In this document: positions 21,845 to 34,223 of the stretch, in pieces
How positions within the stretch are numbered: the first letter of the stretch is position 1
Layout: each line of letters opens with the position of its first letter
Origin: Mesorhizobium sp.
Lineage (GTDB): Bacteria > Pseudomonadota > Alphaproteobacteria > Rhizobiales > Rhizobiaceae
Length of the DNA stretch: 64,000 nucleotides
Assembly: GCF_024710845.1 (NCBI RefSeq)
Contig: NZ_JANJTZ010000053.1
Span: 62,001-126,000, forward strand
Reading direction: 5' to 3'
Program-made: the position numbers and the translations under genes
Notes under the pieces: generated by a model
What the model saw: only the letters and a program-made list of their open reading frames with translations
What the model was told of the DNA's origin: nothing
Database searches by the model: none

Positions 21845-22303
21845 TTACTGTCCGCTCGGGACGGCAGGCGTCGCCGGCACAATCGGCGCCAGGGGAGCGA
21901 TAGGAACCGCGCCCTGCCCTTCCGCCGGGGCGGTCGTGGATGGCGCAGGCGCCTGCTGCTCCCCGGCCGGCGCGGTCGAGGGCGCACCCTGGCCGCCCAA
22001 CTGGTCCAGAACGCCGTTGCCCGAAGGGGCCTGCTGCTGACCGGTCGTCGAAGGCACCCGGTCGAGGATGTCGATCGGCCGCTCACCGTAGCGGGCCATG
22101 ATCGACAGGATCAGGGAGGTCGCAAAGAAGGCCGCCGCGAGGATTGCCGTCGCGCGCGTGAGCGCATTGGCTGCGCCCCGCGCCGTCATGAAGCCCGAAC
22201 CACCGCCGATGCCAAGTCCGCCGCCCTCCGAGCGCTGGAGCAGCACGACGCCGACCAGCGCGAGCACGACCATGAGGTGAATGACGATGACGACGGTTTC
22301 CAT
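21845..22303 (-). CDS. secG: Preprotein translocase subunit SecG
   Basis: METVVIVIHLMVVLALVGVVLLQRSEGGGLGIGGGSGFMTARGAANALTRATAILA. Confidence 0.95.
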   Translation of the reverse strand: METVVIVIHLMVVLALVGVVLLQRSEGGGLGIGGGSGFMTARGAANALTRATAILAAAFFATSLILSIMARYGERPIDILDRVPSTTGQQQAPSGNGVLDQLGGQGAPSTAPAGEQQAPAPSTTAPAEGQGAVPIAPLAPIVPATPAVPSGQ

Positions 22304-22458
22304 GCGGGTATCCGGGCAATCTTGGCTGGGTCTACGCGCAGACCGGCGCGTGGCCGCGGGTCAATACACGGCTTTGCCCGCAAATCCAACCCCCGCGGCG
22401 ATCTGAGTGCCGGATATGGGAACTTCCCGGGCCGTTGCAATGGCCCTGATCGCAAACC

Positions 22459-23226
22459 TCAACGGATCGAGACGTAGGCCTCGGCAATCGCAAGGAAGTC
22501 GACCGCCTTCAGGCTAGCTCCGCCAACCAGCGCGCCGTTGACATTGTCGATGGCGAGCAGTTCGCGCGCGTTCGACGGCTTGACCGACCCGCCGTAGAGT
22601 ATCCGCATGCCGGACGCCCGTTCGCCGATCAGTTTCGACAACTCGGCCCGGATATGTGCGTGCGCCTCGGCGACGTCCTGCAGCGTAGGCGTCAGGCCCG
22701 TGCCGATCGCCCAGACCGGTTCATAGGCAATGACGGTGTTCTTCGGGGTCGCGGTCGCGGGAACGGACCCGGCAATCTGGCGCGAGAGCACGGAAAGAGT
22801 CTTGCCGGCTTCGCGCTCGGCCTTGGTCTCGCCGATGCAGATGATGGCCGTAAGCCCGGCGCGCCACGCGGCGTCGGCCTTGGCGTGGACGATCGCATCC
22901 GTCTCCGCATGATCGGTGCGGCGCTCGGAGTGCCCGACGATGACATAGCTTGCCCCGGCGTCCTTCAGCATCGGCGCGGAGATATCGCCCGTATGGGCGC
23001 CGCTGTCGTTCACATGGCAATCCTGGCCCCCGACCTTCACCGGCGATGACTCGAGCACATCGGCAGCCCGGGCGAGCAGCGTGGCCGGAACGCAGATGAG
23101 CGCCTCGGCTTCCGCGTCGAGCCCTTGCATGAATCCGTTGGCGATCGCATGAAGTTCGGGCATGGAAGCCGACGTCCCGTGCATCTTCCAGTTGCCTGCG
23201 ACGAGGGGACGGATCGTGCGCGTCAT
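22459..23226 (-). CDS. tpiA: Triosephosphate isomerase
   Basis: [27 protein letters not shown] and [12 protein letters not shown] motifs; start at MTRTIRPLV. Confidence 0.97.
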   Translation of the reverse strand: MTRTIRPLVAGNWKMHGTSASMPELHAIANGFMQGLDAEAEALICVPATLLARAADVLESSPVKVGGQDCHVNDSGAHTGDISAPMLKDAGASYVIVGHSERRTDHAETDAIVHAKADAAWRAGLTAIICIGETKAEREAGKTLSVLSRQIAGSVPATATPKNTVIAYEPVWAIGTGLTPTLQDVAEAHAHIRAELSKLIGERASGMRILYGGSVKPSNARELLAIDNVNGALVGGASLKAVDFLAIAEAYVSIR

Positions 23227-23364
23227 ATGCTGCCTCCTGGCGTTCTTCGCCGCGGTGACTACCAAAATGCCGCCATAAAGCAATCGACAGTCGCCCGGAA
23301 GGGCGCTATTGCCGGACCGGCAACGCAGAATGTGCCGTTCGTGGCGGAAATTCCGGGAGTTTTG

Positions 23365-25254
23365 ATGCTCGACTCATTGAGAAATGCCGCTGGCACCTGG
23401 GTCGCCAAGCTCCTCCTGCTGCTGCTCGTGATGAGCTTCGCCGTGTGGGGAATATCCGGCCAGTTGATGACGGGGGGCGGCGGCAACGCCGTGATTACCG
23501 CCGGCGACACCGAGGTCTCAGTCGCCGACTACCGGCTCGCCTATGATCGCCAGGTACAGGTTATGTCGCAGCAGCTCGGCCAGCGGATCACCCGCGAACA
23601 GGCGACGATGTTCGGCATCGACCAGCAGGTGCTCGCGCAGCTGACCGCCGGCGCGGTGCTCGACGAACAGGCCCGGCGGATCGGCCTGGGCGTTTCGCGC
23701 GACAAGATCGCCGAACTGACCGCCGAGGATCCGGCCTTCCGCGGATCGAGCGGCCAGTTCGACCGCCAGCAGTTCGAATATGTCCTGCGCCAGGTTGGCA
23801 TGCGGCCGGAGGATTATTTCCGCAACCGCGAGCAGGTGGCGGTGCGCCAGCAGATCGTCGAAGCCGTTTCGGACGGCATGAAGGCGCCGGACACGTTCCT
23901 CCGTGCGGTTTCCCTCTATCAGGGCGAGAACCGTACCATCGAGTACGTCACACTGCAGAAGTCGATCGTAGGCACGGTGGCCGCGCCGGCCGACGATGTG
24001 CTGGCAAAGTGGTTCGAGGCCAACAAAGCGAAATACGCCGCGCCCGAATACCGCAAGATCGCTTATGTAAAGCTCGAGCCGGAGGATATCGCCGACCCTT
24101 CGGCGATCACCGACGAGGATGTAGCCAAGGACTACGAGGCGAGAAAGAAGCGCTTCACCACGCCCGAAACGCGCACGATCGAACAACTGGTGTTCACCGA
24201 CAAGGCCGCGGCGGACGCCGCCGTCGAGAGCATCCGCGGCGGCTCGACCTTCGATTCCCTCGTCACTGCCCAGGGCAAGACGATGGCCGACGTTCAGCTC
24301 GGCACGTTCGAGAAGGACAAGGTCGCGGATCCGGCCGTCGCCGAGGCTGCCTTCAAGCTGTCGCTCAACGAGGTGAGCCCGGTTGTCGACGGTGCATTCG
24401 GGCCAGTGCTCCTGCGCGTCACTGACATCAAGCCCGAAATCGTCAAGCCGCTTGCGGAAGTTGCCCCTCAGATCCGCCAGGACCTGGCGCTGGTGGAGGC
24501 GAATACGCAGTTGCTCGACGTCCACGACCGCTACGAGGATGCCCGCGCGGCCGGTCAGACGATTGAGGAAGCCGCAGCCGCCACCAAGCTCAAACTCGTC
24601 ACGATCGAAGCAGTCGACCGCAATGCGCAGGATCCGAGCGGCGCCGTGATCCCGACCATCCCCGCCTCCCGCGAACTGCTTCAGGGCGCCTTCGAGACAC
24701 AGCCGAACGTTGAAAACCCTCCGCTTGCGCTCGGATCGAACGGTTTCGTCTTCTACGAGGTCAAGGGAGTCACGCCGGCTCGCGACCGGACGCTGGACGA
24801 GGTCAAGGACAAGGCGGTTGCGGACTGGATCACCGAGGAAACCGATCGCCTGTTCTCCACCAAGGCCGCAGAACTCGAGAAGCGAGTCAGGGACAGCAAC
24901 TCGCTCGATCAGGTTGCGAGCGAACTTGGCCTGGAAAAGCAGGTCAAGCGGGGCTTGAAGCGCGGGGCGGAGGACGTCGATCTCGGTCCGGACGGCGCAG
25001 CCGCCGTGTTTGCCGTGACGCAGGGCGGCGCCGGCGTCATGGCCCCCGCCGATGGCAACACGAAGCTCCTCTTCCGCGTGACGGAAGTGTTCGAGCCGGC
25101 GGGCGCGGGTGCCGATGCCGTATCGGCCGAGAACCAGCAGGCCTATGCTTCCGGCATGGCCGACGACCTCCTGGACCAGCTCGTCTCGCGTCTCCAGGGC
25201 GAAATCGGCGTCACCAACAACCCCGCCGCAATCCAGCAGGCGCTGAGCTTCTGA
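23365..25254 (+). CDS. SurA_N/PpiD-like peptidylprolyl isomerase
   Basis: [34 protein letters not shown] anchor, SurA-type N-terminal domain and parvulin-like region; 629 aa. Confidence 0.88.
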   Translation: MLDSLRNAAGTWVAKLLLLLLVMSFAVWGISGQLMTGGGGNAVITAGDTEVSVADYRLAYDRQVQVMSQQLGQRITREQATMFGIDQQVLAQLTAGAVLDEQARRIGLGVSRDKIAELTAEDPAFRGSSGQFDRQQFEYVLRQVGMRPEDYFRNREQVAVRQQIVEAVSDGMKAPDTFLRAVSLYQGENRTIEYVTLQKSIVGTVAAPADDVLAKWFEANKAKYAAPEYRKIAYVKLEPEDIADPSAITDEDVAKDYEARKKRFTTPETRTIEQLVFTDKAAADAAVESIRGGSTFDSLVTAQGKTMADVQLGTFEKDKVADPAVAEAAFKLSLNEVSPVVDGAFGPVLLRVTDIKPEIVKPLAEVAPQIRQDLALVEANTQLLDVHDRYEDARAAGQTIEEAAAATKLKLVTIEAVDRNAQDPSGAVIPTIPASRELLQGAFETQPNVENPPLALGSNGFVFYEVKGVTPARDRTLDEVKDKAVADWITEETDRLFSTKAAELEKRVRDSNSLDQVASELGLEKQVKRGLKRGAEDVDLGPDGAAAVFAVTQGGAGVMAPADGNTKLLFRVTEVFEPAGAGADAVSAENQQAYASGMADDLLDQLVSRLQGEIGVTNNPAAIQQALSF

Positions 25255-25264
25255 CGGGATCGCC

Positions 25265-26275
25265 ATGGCCGACTTCAAATCCTTCATCGCCAAGGTCGCC
25301 GCCGGCAAGGCGCTGACCTTCGAGGAGGCACGCGAAGCCTTCGATATCGTGATGTCCGGCGAAGCGACCCCCTCGCAGATCGGCGGCTTCCTGATGGCGC
25401 TGAGAGTGCGCGGCGAAACGGTGCCTGAAATCATGGGCGCGATCGCGACCATGCGCGACAAGATGCTGCGCGTCGAAGCGCCGGCCAACGCGATCGACAT
25501 TGTCGGCACTGGAGGCGACGGCCAGCACAGCCTCAACATCTCGACCGGCTCGGCCTTCGTCATCGCCGGCTACGGCGTGCCGGTGGCAAAGCATGGCAAC
25601 CGCAATCTCTCCTCGCAGTCGGGAGCCGCCGATGTGCTGATGGCGCTCGGCATCCGGATCGACCTGGCGCCCGATGCGATCTCCCGCTGCATTTCCGAGG
25701 CCGGCATCGGCTTCATGTTCGCGCCGGCGCATCATCCGGCGATGAAGTATGTCGGTCCTTCGCGCGTCGAACTCGGCACACGGACGATCTTCAACATCCT
25801 CGGGCCGCTCTCCAATCCCGGCGGCGTGACGCGCCAGCTGGTTGGCGTCTTTGCATCTGAATGGGTGAGGCCGATCGCCGACGCGTTGAAGGAACTCGGC
25901 GCTGAGAGCGTCTGGGTGGTCTACGGCGACGGCTATGACGAGATCACCACGACCGGCGAGACGCATGTGGCGGAGCTTGCGGACGGAACCATCCGGGAAT
26001 TCACGATCACGCCGGCGCAGTATGGGCTCGGCTGGCACACGCAGGCGGAGCTCAAGGGCGGCGACAGCGCGTTCAACGCCAAGGCTCTCCGCGATATGCT
26101 GTCGGGTGTTCCCGGCGCCTATCGCGACACGGTGCTGATGAACGCCGGCGCTGGGCTCATCGTTGCCGGCATTGCAGCGGACCTGAAGGAAGGCATCGCG
26201 CTTGCCGCGCAATCGATCGACAGCGGCAAGGCTCTGGCGCGGCTGGAGAAACTGGTCCAGGTGTCGAACGCATGA
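25265..26275 (+). CDS. trpD: Anthranilate phosphoribosyltransferase
   Basis: [52 protein letters not shown]. Confidence 0.97.
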   Translation: MADFKSFIAKVAAGKALTFEEAREAFDIVMSGEATPSQIGGFLMALRVRGETVPEIMGAIATMRDKMLRVEAPANAIDIVGTGGDGQHSLNISTGSAFVIAGYGVPVAKHGNRNLSSQSGAADVLMALGIRIDLAPDAISRCISEAGIGFMFAPAHHPAMKYVGPSRVELGTRTIFNILGPLSNPGGVTRQLVGVFASEWVRPIADALKELGAESVWVVYGDGYDEITTTGETHVAELADGTIREFTITPAQYGLGWHTQAELKGGDSAFNAKALRDMLSGVPGAYRDTVLMNAGAGLIVAGIAADLKEGIALAAQSIDSGKALARLEKLVQVSNA

Positions 26276-27084
26276 CCGATATCCTGCGCAAGATAGAAGC
26301 GTATAAGCGCGAAGAAATCGCCGCAGCCAAGTCGCGTGTGCCGCTGGCTGATCTCAAGGCGCGCATTTCGGACGGCGACAAGCCGCGCGGCTTTCTCGAC
26401 GCCCTTCGCGCCAAACAAGCGGCGGGCCAGTTCGCGCTGATCGCCGAGATCAAGAAGGCGAGCCCGTCCAAGGGGTTGATCCGTCCGGACTTCGATCCGC
26501 CTTCGCTCGCCACCGCCTACGAGGCCGGCGGCGCGGCATGTCTGTCGGTTCTCACCGACACGCCGTCCTTCCAGGGCGCGCCGGAATTCCTGACGAATGC
26601 CCGCCACGCCTGCGCGCTGCCCGCCCTGCGCAAGGACTTCATGTTCGACACCTACCAGGTCTTCGAGGCGCGGGCCTGGGGTGCCGACGCCATCCTGCTG
26701 ATCATGGCCAGCCTGTCGGACGACGATGCGAGATTGCTCGAGGCCTGCGCTTTCGAGCTTGGAATGGATGTGCTCGTCGAAGTCCATGACGAGGCGGAGA
26801 TGGAGCGGGCGCTGCAGCTCGACTCGCCGATGATCGGCGTGAACAACCGCAATCTGCGCACGTTCGAGGTCTCGCTCGAAGTCTCCGAGCGTCTCGCCCG
26901 GATGGTTCCGCCGGACAGGCATCTCGTCGGTGAAAGCGGTATCTTCACGCATGACGACTGCCTCAGACTGGCGCGCCATGGCATCGGCACCTTCCTCGTC
27001 GGCGAAAGCCTGATGCGGCAGGCGGACGTCGCAGCCGCGACCCGCCTTCTCCTCAATGGCGCCGCAGCAGCGGCGGCGGAGTGA
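26272..27084 (+). CDS. trpC: Indole-3-glycerol phosphate synthase
   Basis: [46 protein letters not shown] and [12 protein letters not shown] motifs. Confidence 0.97.
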   Translation: MTDILRKIEAYKREEIAAAKSRVPLADLKARISDGDKPRGFLDALRAKQAAGQFALIAEIKKASPSKGLIRPDFDPPSLATAYEAGGAACLSVLTDTPSFQGAPEFLTNARHACALPALRKDFMFDTYQVFEARAWGADAILLIMASLSDDDARLLEACAFELGMDVLVEVHDEAEMERALQLDSPMIGVNNRNLRTFEVSLEVSERLARMVPPDRHLVGESGIFTHDDCLRLARHGIGTFLVGESLMRQADVAAATRLLLNGAAAAAAE

Positions 27085-27086
27085 CC

Positions 27087-27575
27087 ATGGCCGCCCCTGC
27101 CCTGACCCATATCGGCGCCGACGGGCAGGCCGACATGGTCGACGTCGGGGCGAAGGCGGAGACTCAGCGGATCGCGGTTGCCGAGGGCGCGGTGATCATG
27201 AAACGCGAGACGCTGGACATGATCCTCGCCGGCAATGCAAAGAAGGGCGACGTGATCGGCGTCGCTCGGATCGCCGGCATCATGGCGGCCAAGCGCACCC
27301 ATGAACTCATCCCGCTGTGCCATCCGCTGCTTCTCGACAAGGTCGGCGTCGAGATCGAACCGGATCCTTCGCTTCCGGGCCTCAGGGTCACCGCCACCGC
27401 ACGCGTTACCGGGAAGACCGGCGTGGAGATGGAAGCGCTCACCGCTGCCTCCGTCGCCTGCCTGACGATCTACGACATGGCCAAAGCCGTCGACCGCGAG
27501 ATGGAACTCAGCGGCATACGGCTGGTCGAGAAGACCGGCGGCAAATCGGGCGACTATCGCCGCGCAGGGCGCTGA
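27087..27575 (+). CDS. moaC: Cyclic pyranopterin monophosphate synthase
   Basis: [43 protein letters not shown] and [10 protein letters not shown] motifs. Confidence 0.96.
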   Translation: MAAPALTHIGADGQADMVDVGAKAETQRIAVAEGAVIMKRETLDMILAGNAKKGDVIGVARIAGIMAAKRTHELIPLCHPLLLDKVGVEIEPDPSLPGLRVTATARVTGKTGVEMEALTAASVACLTIYDMAKAVDREMELSGIRLVEKTGGKSGDYRRAGR

Positions 27576-27578
27576 CCC

Positions 27579-28784
27579 ATGGCGCTGATGCCCGTTCCGG
27601 AAGCATTGGAGCGGCTGCTCGACGGCGCCGCGCCGCTTCCGGCCGAAACCGTCGCGATCGACAAAGCGGCCTGGCGCGTGCTCGCGTCGGACATCGCAGC
27701 GCTGCGCACCCAGCCACCATTCGACGCCTCGGCGATGGACGGTTACGCGGTGCGTGCGGCCGATGTCGCGTCTCCGCCCGTGAGCCTCAAGATCGTAGGC
27801 GAGGCACCGGCCGGTAAGGGCTTCAAAGGCCAGGTCGGCCCAGGCGAAGCGGTCCGCATCTTTACCGGCGCTCCGGTTCCGCACGGCGCCGACGCCGTGC
27901 TCATCCAGGAAAACGCCCGCGCCGTTTCGCCGGGAGTGGTCGAAGCGCTCGAACCCGTTGCGGTTCTGCGCAACATTCGCCACGCAGGCCTCGATTTTCG
28001 CGAGGGCGAACCTCTGCTTGAGGCGGGGCGTGTCCTCGACGCCGCAGCCCTGTCGCTGGCGGCGGCCGCCAATCACGCGACCCTGCCCGTCGTACGCCGG
28101 CCGATCGTGGCGATTCTCGCCACCGGGGACGAATTGCTGCCTCCCGGCAGCGAGACCGGCCCGGACCAGATCATTGCGTCAAACGCCTACGGCGTCGCCG
28201 CGATCGTCGAGCGAACCGGCGGCGTGCCACTCGATTTAGGCATCGTCCGCGACGACCGTGCGGCGATCGATGCTGCGGTTCGCCGCGCGATCGATGCCGG
28301 CGCCAATATCATCGTGACGCTCGGCGGCGCCTCGGTCGGCGACCACGATCTGGTGCGCGAAGTTCTGACGTCAGCGGGAATGTCGCTCGATTTCTGGAAG
28401 ATCGCGATGCGCCCGGGCAAGCCGTTGATGTTCGGCCGTCTCGGCGAGGTCCGCGTGCTCGGTCTGCCCGGCAATCCGGTCGCCTCGCTCGTCTGCTCGC
28501 ATCTCTTCGTCGCGCCGCTGGTCGCCCGCCTCGCCGGCCGGCCCTATGCGGTCGACCTGCGCGACGCCGTCCTTGGAGTCGGCATGAACGGAAACGACCA
28601 GCGGGAAGACTATGTGCGGGCCCGCGGCGAGTGGCGCAACGGACACCTGGTCGTGTCGCCTTTTCCGGTTCAGGATTCGTCGATGCTCAGAACATTGGCC
28701 GAGGCGAATATCCTCATCGTTCGGCCGCCGTTCGCCCCGGCGGCGCCGGCCGGAACACCATGCCGGGTCGTCATGCTGCGCTAA
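27579..28784 (+). CDS. moeA: Molybdopterin molybdotransferase
   Basis: PPFDASAMDGYAVRA, RIFTGAPVPHGADAV, GDELLPPG and LGLPGNPVASLVC motifs. Confidence 0.96.
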   Translation: MALMPVPEALERLLDGAAPLPAETVAIDKAAWRVLASDIAALRTQPPFDASAMDGYAVRAADVASPPVSLKIVGEAPAGKGFKGQVGPGEAVRIFTGAPVPHGADAVLIQENARAVSPGVVEALEPVAVLRNIRHAGLDFREGEPLLEAGRVLDAAALSLAAAANHATLPVVRRPIVAILATGDELLPPGSETGPDQIIASNAYGVAAIVERTGGVPLDLGIVRDDRAAIDAAVRRAIDAGANIIVTLGGASVGDHDLVREVLTSAGMSLDFWKIAMRPGKPLMFGRLGEVRVLGLPGNPVASLVCSHLFVAPLVARLAGRPYAVDLRDAVLGVGMNGNDQREDYVRARGEWRNGHLVVSPFPVQDSSMLRTLAEANILIVRPPFAPAAPAGTPCRVVMLR

Positions 28785-28849
28785 AGCGCGATTTGGGCGA
28801 ATAGCCTGAACGAACGGTAAACAAATTCATTAAAATTTAAGCAGTTGCA

Positions 28850-28864
28850 GAACACATATCGAAC
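28850..28864. promoter_or_regulatory. SOS (LexA) box, GAAC-N7-GAAC, upstream of lexA
   Basis: GAACACATATCGAAC is an exact match to the alphaproteobacterial GTTC-N7-GTTC consensus read on the opposite strand; 49 bp upstream of the lexA ATG. Confidence 0.85.
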
Positions 28865-28913
28865 AGATAGTGTTTGTTCTGGTTTTGTTTGTAGACGATT
28901 CCCGGAGGGCGAG

Positions 28914-29627
28914 ATGCTGACACGCAAGCAACATGAGTTGCTGATGTTCATCCACGAACGGATGAAGGAGTCCGGCATTCCTCCGTCGTTCGACGAGATG
29001 AAGGAGGCGCTCGACCTCGCCTCGAAGTCGGGCATACATCGCCTCATCATGGCGCTGGAGGAGCGAGGCTTTATCCGCCGGCTGCCGAATCGGGCGCGGG
29101 CGCTCGAGGTGATCCGGTTGCCCGAATCGATGTCGCCGGCTTTTTCCAGTCCCAAGAAGTTCTCGCCCAGCATCATCCAGGGCAGTCTCGGCCAGAAGCC
29201 TGCGGAGGCGCCGCGCGCGCCGGTCGCCAGCAATGACGCAGGCAGCGCGATCTCGATCCCCGTCATGGGCCGCATCGCCGCCGGTGTGCCGATCGACGCG
29301 ATCCAGCACCAGACGCACGCGATCATGGTGCCGCCGGAGATGCTCTCGGCCGGCGAACATTATGCGCTTGAAGTCAAAGGCGACTCGATGATCGAGGCCG
29401 GAATCTTCGACGGCGACACCGTGATCATCCGCAACACCAACAATGCGACGCCCGGCGATATCGTCGTTGCCCTGGTCGACGACGAGGAGGCGACGCTCAA
29501 GCGTTTCCGCCGCAAGGGCGCGTCGATCGCACTGGAGGCGGCGAATCCCGCCTATGAGACGAGGATCTTCGGTCCCGACCGGATCAAGGTGCAGGGCCGT
29601 CTGGTCGGTCTTATCCGCAAATATTGA
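28914..29627 (+). CDS. lexA: LexA repressor
   Basis: [63 protein letters not shown]; peptidase motifs [18 protein letters not shown] and DEEATLKRF. Confidence 0.97.
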   Translation: MLTRKQHELLMFIHERMKESGIPPSFDEMKEALDLASKSGIHRLIMALEERGFIRRLPNRARALEVIRLPESMSPAFSSPKKFSPSIIQGSLGQKPAEAPRAPVASNDAGSAISIPVMGRIAAGVPIDAIQHQTHAIMVPPEMLSAGEHYALEVKGDSMIEAGIFDGDTVIIRNTNNATPGDIVVALVDDEEATLKRFRRKGASIALEAANPAYETRIFGPDRIKVQGRLVGLIRKY

Positions 29628-29660
29628 GCGGCGCGGCGCCTGCGGGCGGATGCGATCTGT

Positions 29661-32045
29661 TTAGGGAGCCGGTAGCGAACCGGCCTTCTTGCTCTTGGGC
29701 TCGTAGGGCGCGAGGCCGCGTGCCGTTCGCGAGAAACGGCGGTGATCGTGCCAAGGGCGCGGTTTTCCCTCCGCGATTGTGTGTCTCACCGTCGCATTGC
29801 CAGACCTGTCGAAGCGGATCTCGGCGCTTCCATTGAGGGCCAGTCGTCGCGCGGTGATGACGCTGGTCGTGCTGTGCGGACACGGGTTCGCCGCCGTCGC
29901 ATCGCCGATGACGATCACGCTCGCAATGCCACATGCCCGTTCCGCCGCGGGCATTGTCTCAGCATGGGCGACGACGCCACCGGATGAATGGCGGATCCGG
30001 CACAGGCCATCCGCGCAGGCGAATCTGTCCGAAGGAACCGCCGTCGTGTCTGCCTGTTTCTCCGGCCTGACCAATTGCGGCGCAGACAATGCGCGCGACC
30101 AGTCTTCGGTCGCGAACGCATTCGGCCGGCTCCGGTTGACCGCGAGCAATCCGGCGTCCGTCCGCACGCCGATCAACCGTCCGTCTTCCGACACCAAAGC
30201 ATCGGGCGGATCGCGCAGGCCGATGGTCACGAAGCCCGCCAGCAGAAGGGGGATCGCGGCGAGGCGCATCGCATTCGTTGTCGCCAGGGTGAGTGGCACG
30301 AGCGCGAGGGAAAGCAGAATGACGGAAAGCAGGGGGATCGCCCCGATCGCATCGATCGGCGTCCGTTCCGCGAGCCAGCCGGCGATCGACAGCGCCAGTG
30401 ACAGGCCCTGCCCCATTATCCCGAATGCCCAGCCGTCAAGACCGAACGGCATCAGCACCATGCCCGCGACGGCGGCCGGCATCACGACGACCGAGAACAC
30501 GGGCATCGCGGCGAGATTCGCAACGAGGCCTAGAGGCGACACGCGCTGAAAATGCCACGCACCGAAGATGCCGGTCGCCGTTCCGGCAATGAGAGAGGTT
30601 GCCGCAAGCCCTGCCGCGTAGATCGCAACGGTATGGACGATGCGGACCGGCCTGCTCCGTGTCGCCGGATTGACATGCGGCTTGCCGGCGCGGCGCTCGG
30701 CCCACCAGGCATAGGCGGAGACGAGGGCGGCCGTTGCCGCGAAGGACATCTGGAAACTCGGGCCGACGACCTCGTGCGGCGAAACCAGGATGATCAGCAG
30801 CGCCGCGATGGCGAGGTTGCGCATTGTGAGAGCCGCCCGATCGAAGAGCAGTGCAACCAGCATCACCGCGATCATCAGGAAGCTGCGCTCGGCCGCGACC
30901 TGCGAGCCGGAGATCAGGAGATAGGCGGCGAGCGCACCGAGTGCTCCCGCCGCCGCGTATTTGCGCACGGATCGGCGCGAGGCGAACCCCGGAAAGGCCG
31001 CGAAGCCGAGCCGCAGCGATCCGATCACGACGCCTGCCACCAGTGCCATGTGGAGTCCGGAAATCGACAGCACATGCGCAAGGCCGGTGACGCGCAGCGT
31101 TTCGTTGACCTCTTCGGGTATCCCCGCGCGTACGCCTGCGACCAGCGCCGCGGCGATCTCGCCTTCCGGCCCGTCGATATGGCCCCGAATGCGCTCGGCA
31201 AGGCCGATCCGCCGTCCCTCGATCCATGCATTCAGCAGTTGGCCGATGGAGGGTGGGACATTGTGCCCAGCGAATTCCGGCGCCTTCAGGAAGAACCCGT
31301 TCGCTCCGATGCCGTCGAAATAGCTCTCGAAAGCAAAGTCGTACGAATCCGGCCGTAGCGGTCCGAGCGGCGGCGCCAGGCGCGCCAGTCCGGTCACCAC
31401 CATCCCCGGTTCGAGCCCTTGAGGCACGGAGCGGGCGGTCAGCCGCACCTTGTCCGGCTGGTAGCGCAGCTTCGGCCGCTCGGTGTCCAGCACCGCCAGG
31501 GTGAGCCGCACGCGGCCGTTGTCCCGCTTCTCGATCGTTTCGACACGCGCGGTGACCCGTGTCGTGATCTCTCCGCCGATCACCTTGGTCCCGGCCCGCC
31601 ACGTCTCGATCTTCCCGGCCACGACGCCTGCGATGATCAGAAGCAGTGCCAGGAGCGCGTATCGCACAGGCGGATAGGCGCGCGCGAGCCAGGCGCCGGC
31701 AGCCAGGATTGAGGCCGACGACAGGACCGGCGTCCAGCCTGGTTCGGTGTCCGCCGCGAAATAGGCGACGGAGCCGACACATAGAAGCACGGGCACGAGC
31801 AGGAACGCCGCGCCCCGATCGAGCTCGAGACTGACCGCGGAGGCCAGCTTTCGCCCATAGGTAGACCAACGGACAGACCGTGGACTAGCGTTCGCCCCGG
31901 TTCGACCGGCCACCGCCGCGCCGTCACCAAGCGGTTCGATCCTGCCTGGGCGCCACGGCGAAATCTCCGCTCCGCGAGTGCCGAACGGCGGCGGTGCGAA
32001 CAGAACACGCTCGTCCTGCCGTTGATCGCTCCCCTCGCCGTCCAT
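29661..32045 (-). CDS. ComEC/Rec2 family competence protein
   Basis: 794 aa, N-terminal TM/OB-like region and competence core ...[19 protein letters not shown].... Confidence 0.9.
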   Translation of the reverse strand: MDGEGSDQRQDERVLFAPPPFGTRGAEISPWRPGRIEPLGDGAAVAGRTGANASPRSVRWSTYGRKLASAVSLELDRGAAFLLVPVLLCVGSVAYFAADTEPGWTPVLSSASILAAGAWLARAYPPVRYALLALLLIIAGVVAGKIETWRAGTKVIGGEITTRVTARVETIEKRDNGRVRLTLAVLDTERPKLRYQPDKVRLTARSVPQGLEPGMVVTGLARLAPPLGPLRPDSYDFAFESYFDGIGANGFFLKAPEFAGHNVPPSIGQLLNAWIEGRRIGLAERIRGHIDGPEGEIAAALVAGVRAGIPEEVNETLRVTGLAHVLSISGLHMALVAGVVIGSLRLGFAAFPGFASRRSVRKYAAAGALGALAAYLLISGSQVAAERSFLMIAVMLVALLFDRAALTMRNLAIAALLIILVSPHEVVGPSFQMSFAATAALVSAYAWWAERRAGKPHVNPATRSRPVRIVHTVAIYAAGLAATSLIAGTATGIFGAWHFQRVSPLGLVANLAAMPVFSVVVMPAAVAGMVLMPFGLDGWAFGIMGQGLSLALSIAGWLAERTPIDAIGAIPLLSVILLSLALVPLTLATTNAMRLAAIPLLLAGFVTIGLRDPPDALVSEDGRLIGVRTDAGLLAVNRSRPNAFATEDWSRALSAPQLVRPEKQADTTAVPSDRFACADGLCRIRHSSGGVVAHAETMPAAERACGIASVIVIGDATAANPCPHSTTSVITARRLALNGSAEIRFDRSGNATVRHTIAEGKPRPWHDHRRFSRTARGLAPYEPKSKKAGSLPAP

Positions 32046-32147
32046 GCGACAGCCACCCGACGACCTTGCGCCCCAGACGCTTCATGCTACATGAACCGCA
32101 ACGAAACGCTATCCGCGCGGCTTCCGCGCCGCCATCCGGAACATTCA

Positions 32148-33569
32148 ATGTCCAGTCCTGTCGTCACGCGCTTTGCGCCCTCCCCCACGGGCTACCTCCA
32201 TATTGGCGGCGCCCGCACCGCGCTCTTCAACTGGCTCTACGCAAGACACACCGGCGGCAAGATGCTGCTACGCATCGAGGACACCGACCGCGAGCGCTCG
32301 ACGGACGCCGCGACGGCCGCGATTCTCGAAGGCCTGACCTGGCTCGGCCTCACATGGGACGGCGAGCCGATCTCGCAGTTCGAGCGTGCGCCGCGCCACC
32401 GCGAGGTGGCCGAGCAGCTGGTCGCCATGGGCAAGGCATATTACTGCTACGCCACGCCCGAAGAACTGAACGAGATGCGCGAGAAGGCGAAGGCCGAAGG
32501 CCGGCCGCCGCGTTATGACGGGCGCTGGCGCGACCGCGACCCCTCCGAGGCACCTGCCGGCGCCAAGGGCGCGATCCGCATCAAGGCGCCGCAGGTGGGC
32601 GAGACCGTCGTCCATGACCGGGTCCAGGGCGAGGTCCGCTTCCCGAACAAGGATCTCGACGACTTCATCATCCTGCGCTCCGACGGCAACCCGACCTACA
32701 TGCATGCCGTGGTCGTGGACGACCATGACATGGGCGTCACCCACATCATCCGCGGCGACGATCACCTGACCAATGCCGCGCGGCAGACCATCATCTACCA
32801 GGCGATGGGCTGGGACGTGCCGTCGATGGCGCATATCCCGCTGATCCACGGCGCCGACGGAGCCAAGCTGTCGAAACGCCACGGCGCTCTCGGCGTCGAG
32901 GCTTATCGGGCGATGGGCTACCTGCCCAAGGCGCTGCTCAACTATCTGGCGCGTCTCGGCTGGAGCCATGGCGATGACGAGGTGATGTCGATCGAGGACA
33001 TGGTCTCCTGGTTCGAGATCGAGGACGTGAACAAAGGCGCAGCGCGTTTCGACTTCGCCAAGCTCGAGGCGCTGAACGGCCTGTGGATGCGCCGCACCGA
33101 CGATGCCGAACTGACCGATGCGCTGATCGCGACGCTTCCCTTCCTGCAGGGCGGCGAAGCGACCCTCTCCGCGCTTTCGGACGAGAAGCGCGCGCAACTG
33201 CTTGCCGCCATGCCCGGTCTCAAGGAACGCGCGAAAACACTGGTCGAGCTTGCCGACAGCGCCGGCTATCTGTTCGCGCACCGTCCTCTCGACATAGATG
33301 AGAAGGCGGCCGCGATCCTGGACGCAGATGCGCGGTCGATCCTCTCCAAGGCGGCCGACGCGCTTGCCTCGGTCAGCGACTGGACGGCGCAGGAGACCGA
33401 AGCAGCGGTTCGCACCGTCGCCGAGGCGGCCGGCCTGAAGCTCGGCAAGGTCGCGCAGCCATTGCGCGCCGCGCTCACCGGCAGAAGCACGTCACCAGGC
33501 GTCTTCGACGTGCTCGCCATTCTCGGACGCGAGGAATCGCTCGGACGCATTCGCGATCAGGCACGATAA
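32148..33569 (+). CDS. gltX: Glutamyl-tRNA synthetase
   Basis: [26 protein letters not shown] and [15 protein letters not shown] motifs; start at MSSPVVTRF. Confidence 0.97.
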   Translation: MSSPVVTRFAPSPTGYLHIGGARTALFNWLYARHTGGKMLLRIEDTDRERSTDAATAAILEGLTWLGLTWDGEPISQFERAPRHREVAEQLVAMGKAYYCYATPEELNEMREKAKAEGRPPRYDGRWRDRDPSEAPAGAKGAIRIKAPQVGETVVHDRVQGEVRFPNKDLDDFIILRSDGNPTYMHAVVVDDHDMGVTHIIRGDDHLTNAARQTIIYQAMGWDVPSMAHIPLIHGADGAKLSKRHGALGVEAYRAMGYLPKALLNYLARLGWSHGDDEVMSIEDMVSWFEIEDVNKGAARFDFAKLEALNGLWMRRTDDAELTDALIATLPFLQGGEATLSALSDEKRAQLLAAMPGLKERAKTLVELADSAGYLFAHRPLDIDEKAAAILDADARSILSKAADALASVSDWTAQETEAAVRTVAEAAGLKLGKVAQPLRAALTGRSTSPGVFDVLAILGREESLGRIRDQAR

Positions 33570-33593
33570 ATAACAGCATAGGGGGAACCGCGG

Positions 33594-34223
33594 ATGTACA
33601 AGCTCTACGGCAGGCCGGGCTCCGGCTCAGGAGCGGTCGAAGCCGTTCTGCGTTTTGCGGATATCGATTGCGAGATCGTCGATCTGCCGCGCTGGCCAGA
33701 GGGCGAGCCGCCGGCCGAACTGCTTGCGGTCAATCCTCTCGGGCAGGTGCCGACGCTGATCCTGCCCAATGGCGGCATCATGACGGAATCGGCCGCGATA
33801 TGCGTCTTCCTCGCGGACCTCCACCCGTCTTGCGGCCTTTCACCTTCAATCAGCGAGCCTTCACGCGCAGCCTTCCTGCGCTGGATGTTCTATCTCGCGG
33901 CGAACGTCTACATGAGCGAGTTGAGATGCTACTACCCGCATCGCTACACGGCCGACGCCGGCGCTGCGGATGCGATCAGACAATCGGCGCTGGAGCGCCG
34001 GACCTTTGAGTGGTCCGTCTTCGCCGATGCTCTCGGCGACAGGCCCTTCGCGCTCGGAGACAAGCTGTCGGCGGTCGACATCTACGCGGCCATGCTGATC
34101 AGTTGGGTCGATGATCTGGACGTGTTCTGCGAGCGCTTTCCCGCACTTAGAGCCCTTTATGCGCGCGTCGCGGAGGAGCCCGCGATCGCGAAAGTGTGGT
34201 CGCGGCACGGCATGCCGGTCTGA
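33594..34223 (+). CDS. Glutathione S-transferase family protein
   Basis: MYKLYGRPGSGSGAVEAVL..., NPLGQVPTLILPNGGIMTESAAICVFLAD thioredoxin-fold GST motif. Confidence 0.88.
   Translation: MYKLYGRPGSGSGAVEAVLRFADIDCEIVDLPRWPEGEPPAELLAVNPLGQVPTLILPNGGIMTESAAICVFLADLHPSCGLSPSISEPSRAAFLRWMFYLAANVYMSELRCYYPHRYTADAGAADAIRQSALERRTFEWSVFADALGDRPFALGDKLSAVDIYAAMLISWVDDLDVFCERFPALRALYARVAEEPAIAKVWSRHGMPV

Noticed and set aside
23518-25563. 681-aa - strand ORF opposite the PpiD-like gene
   Set aside because: Antisense shadow; sense gene has TM anchor and SurA-like domain.
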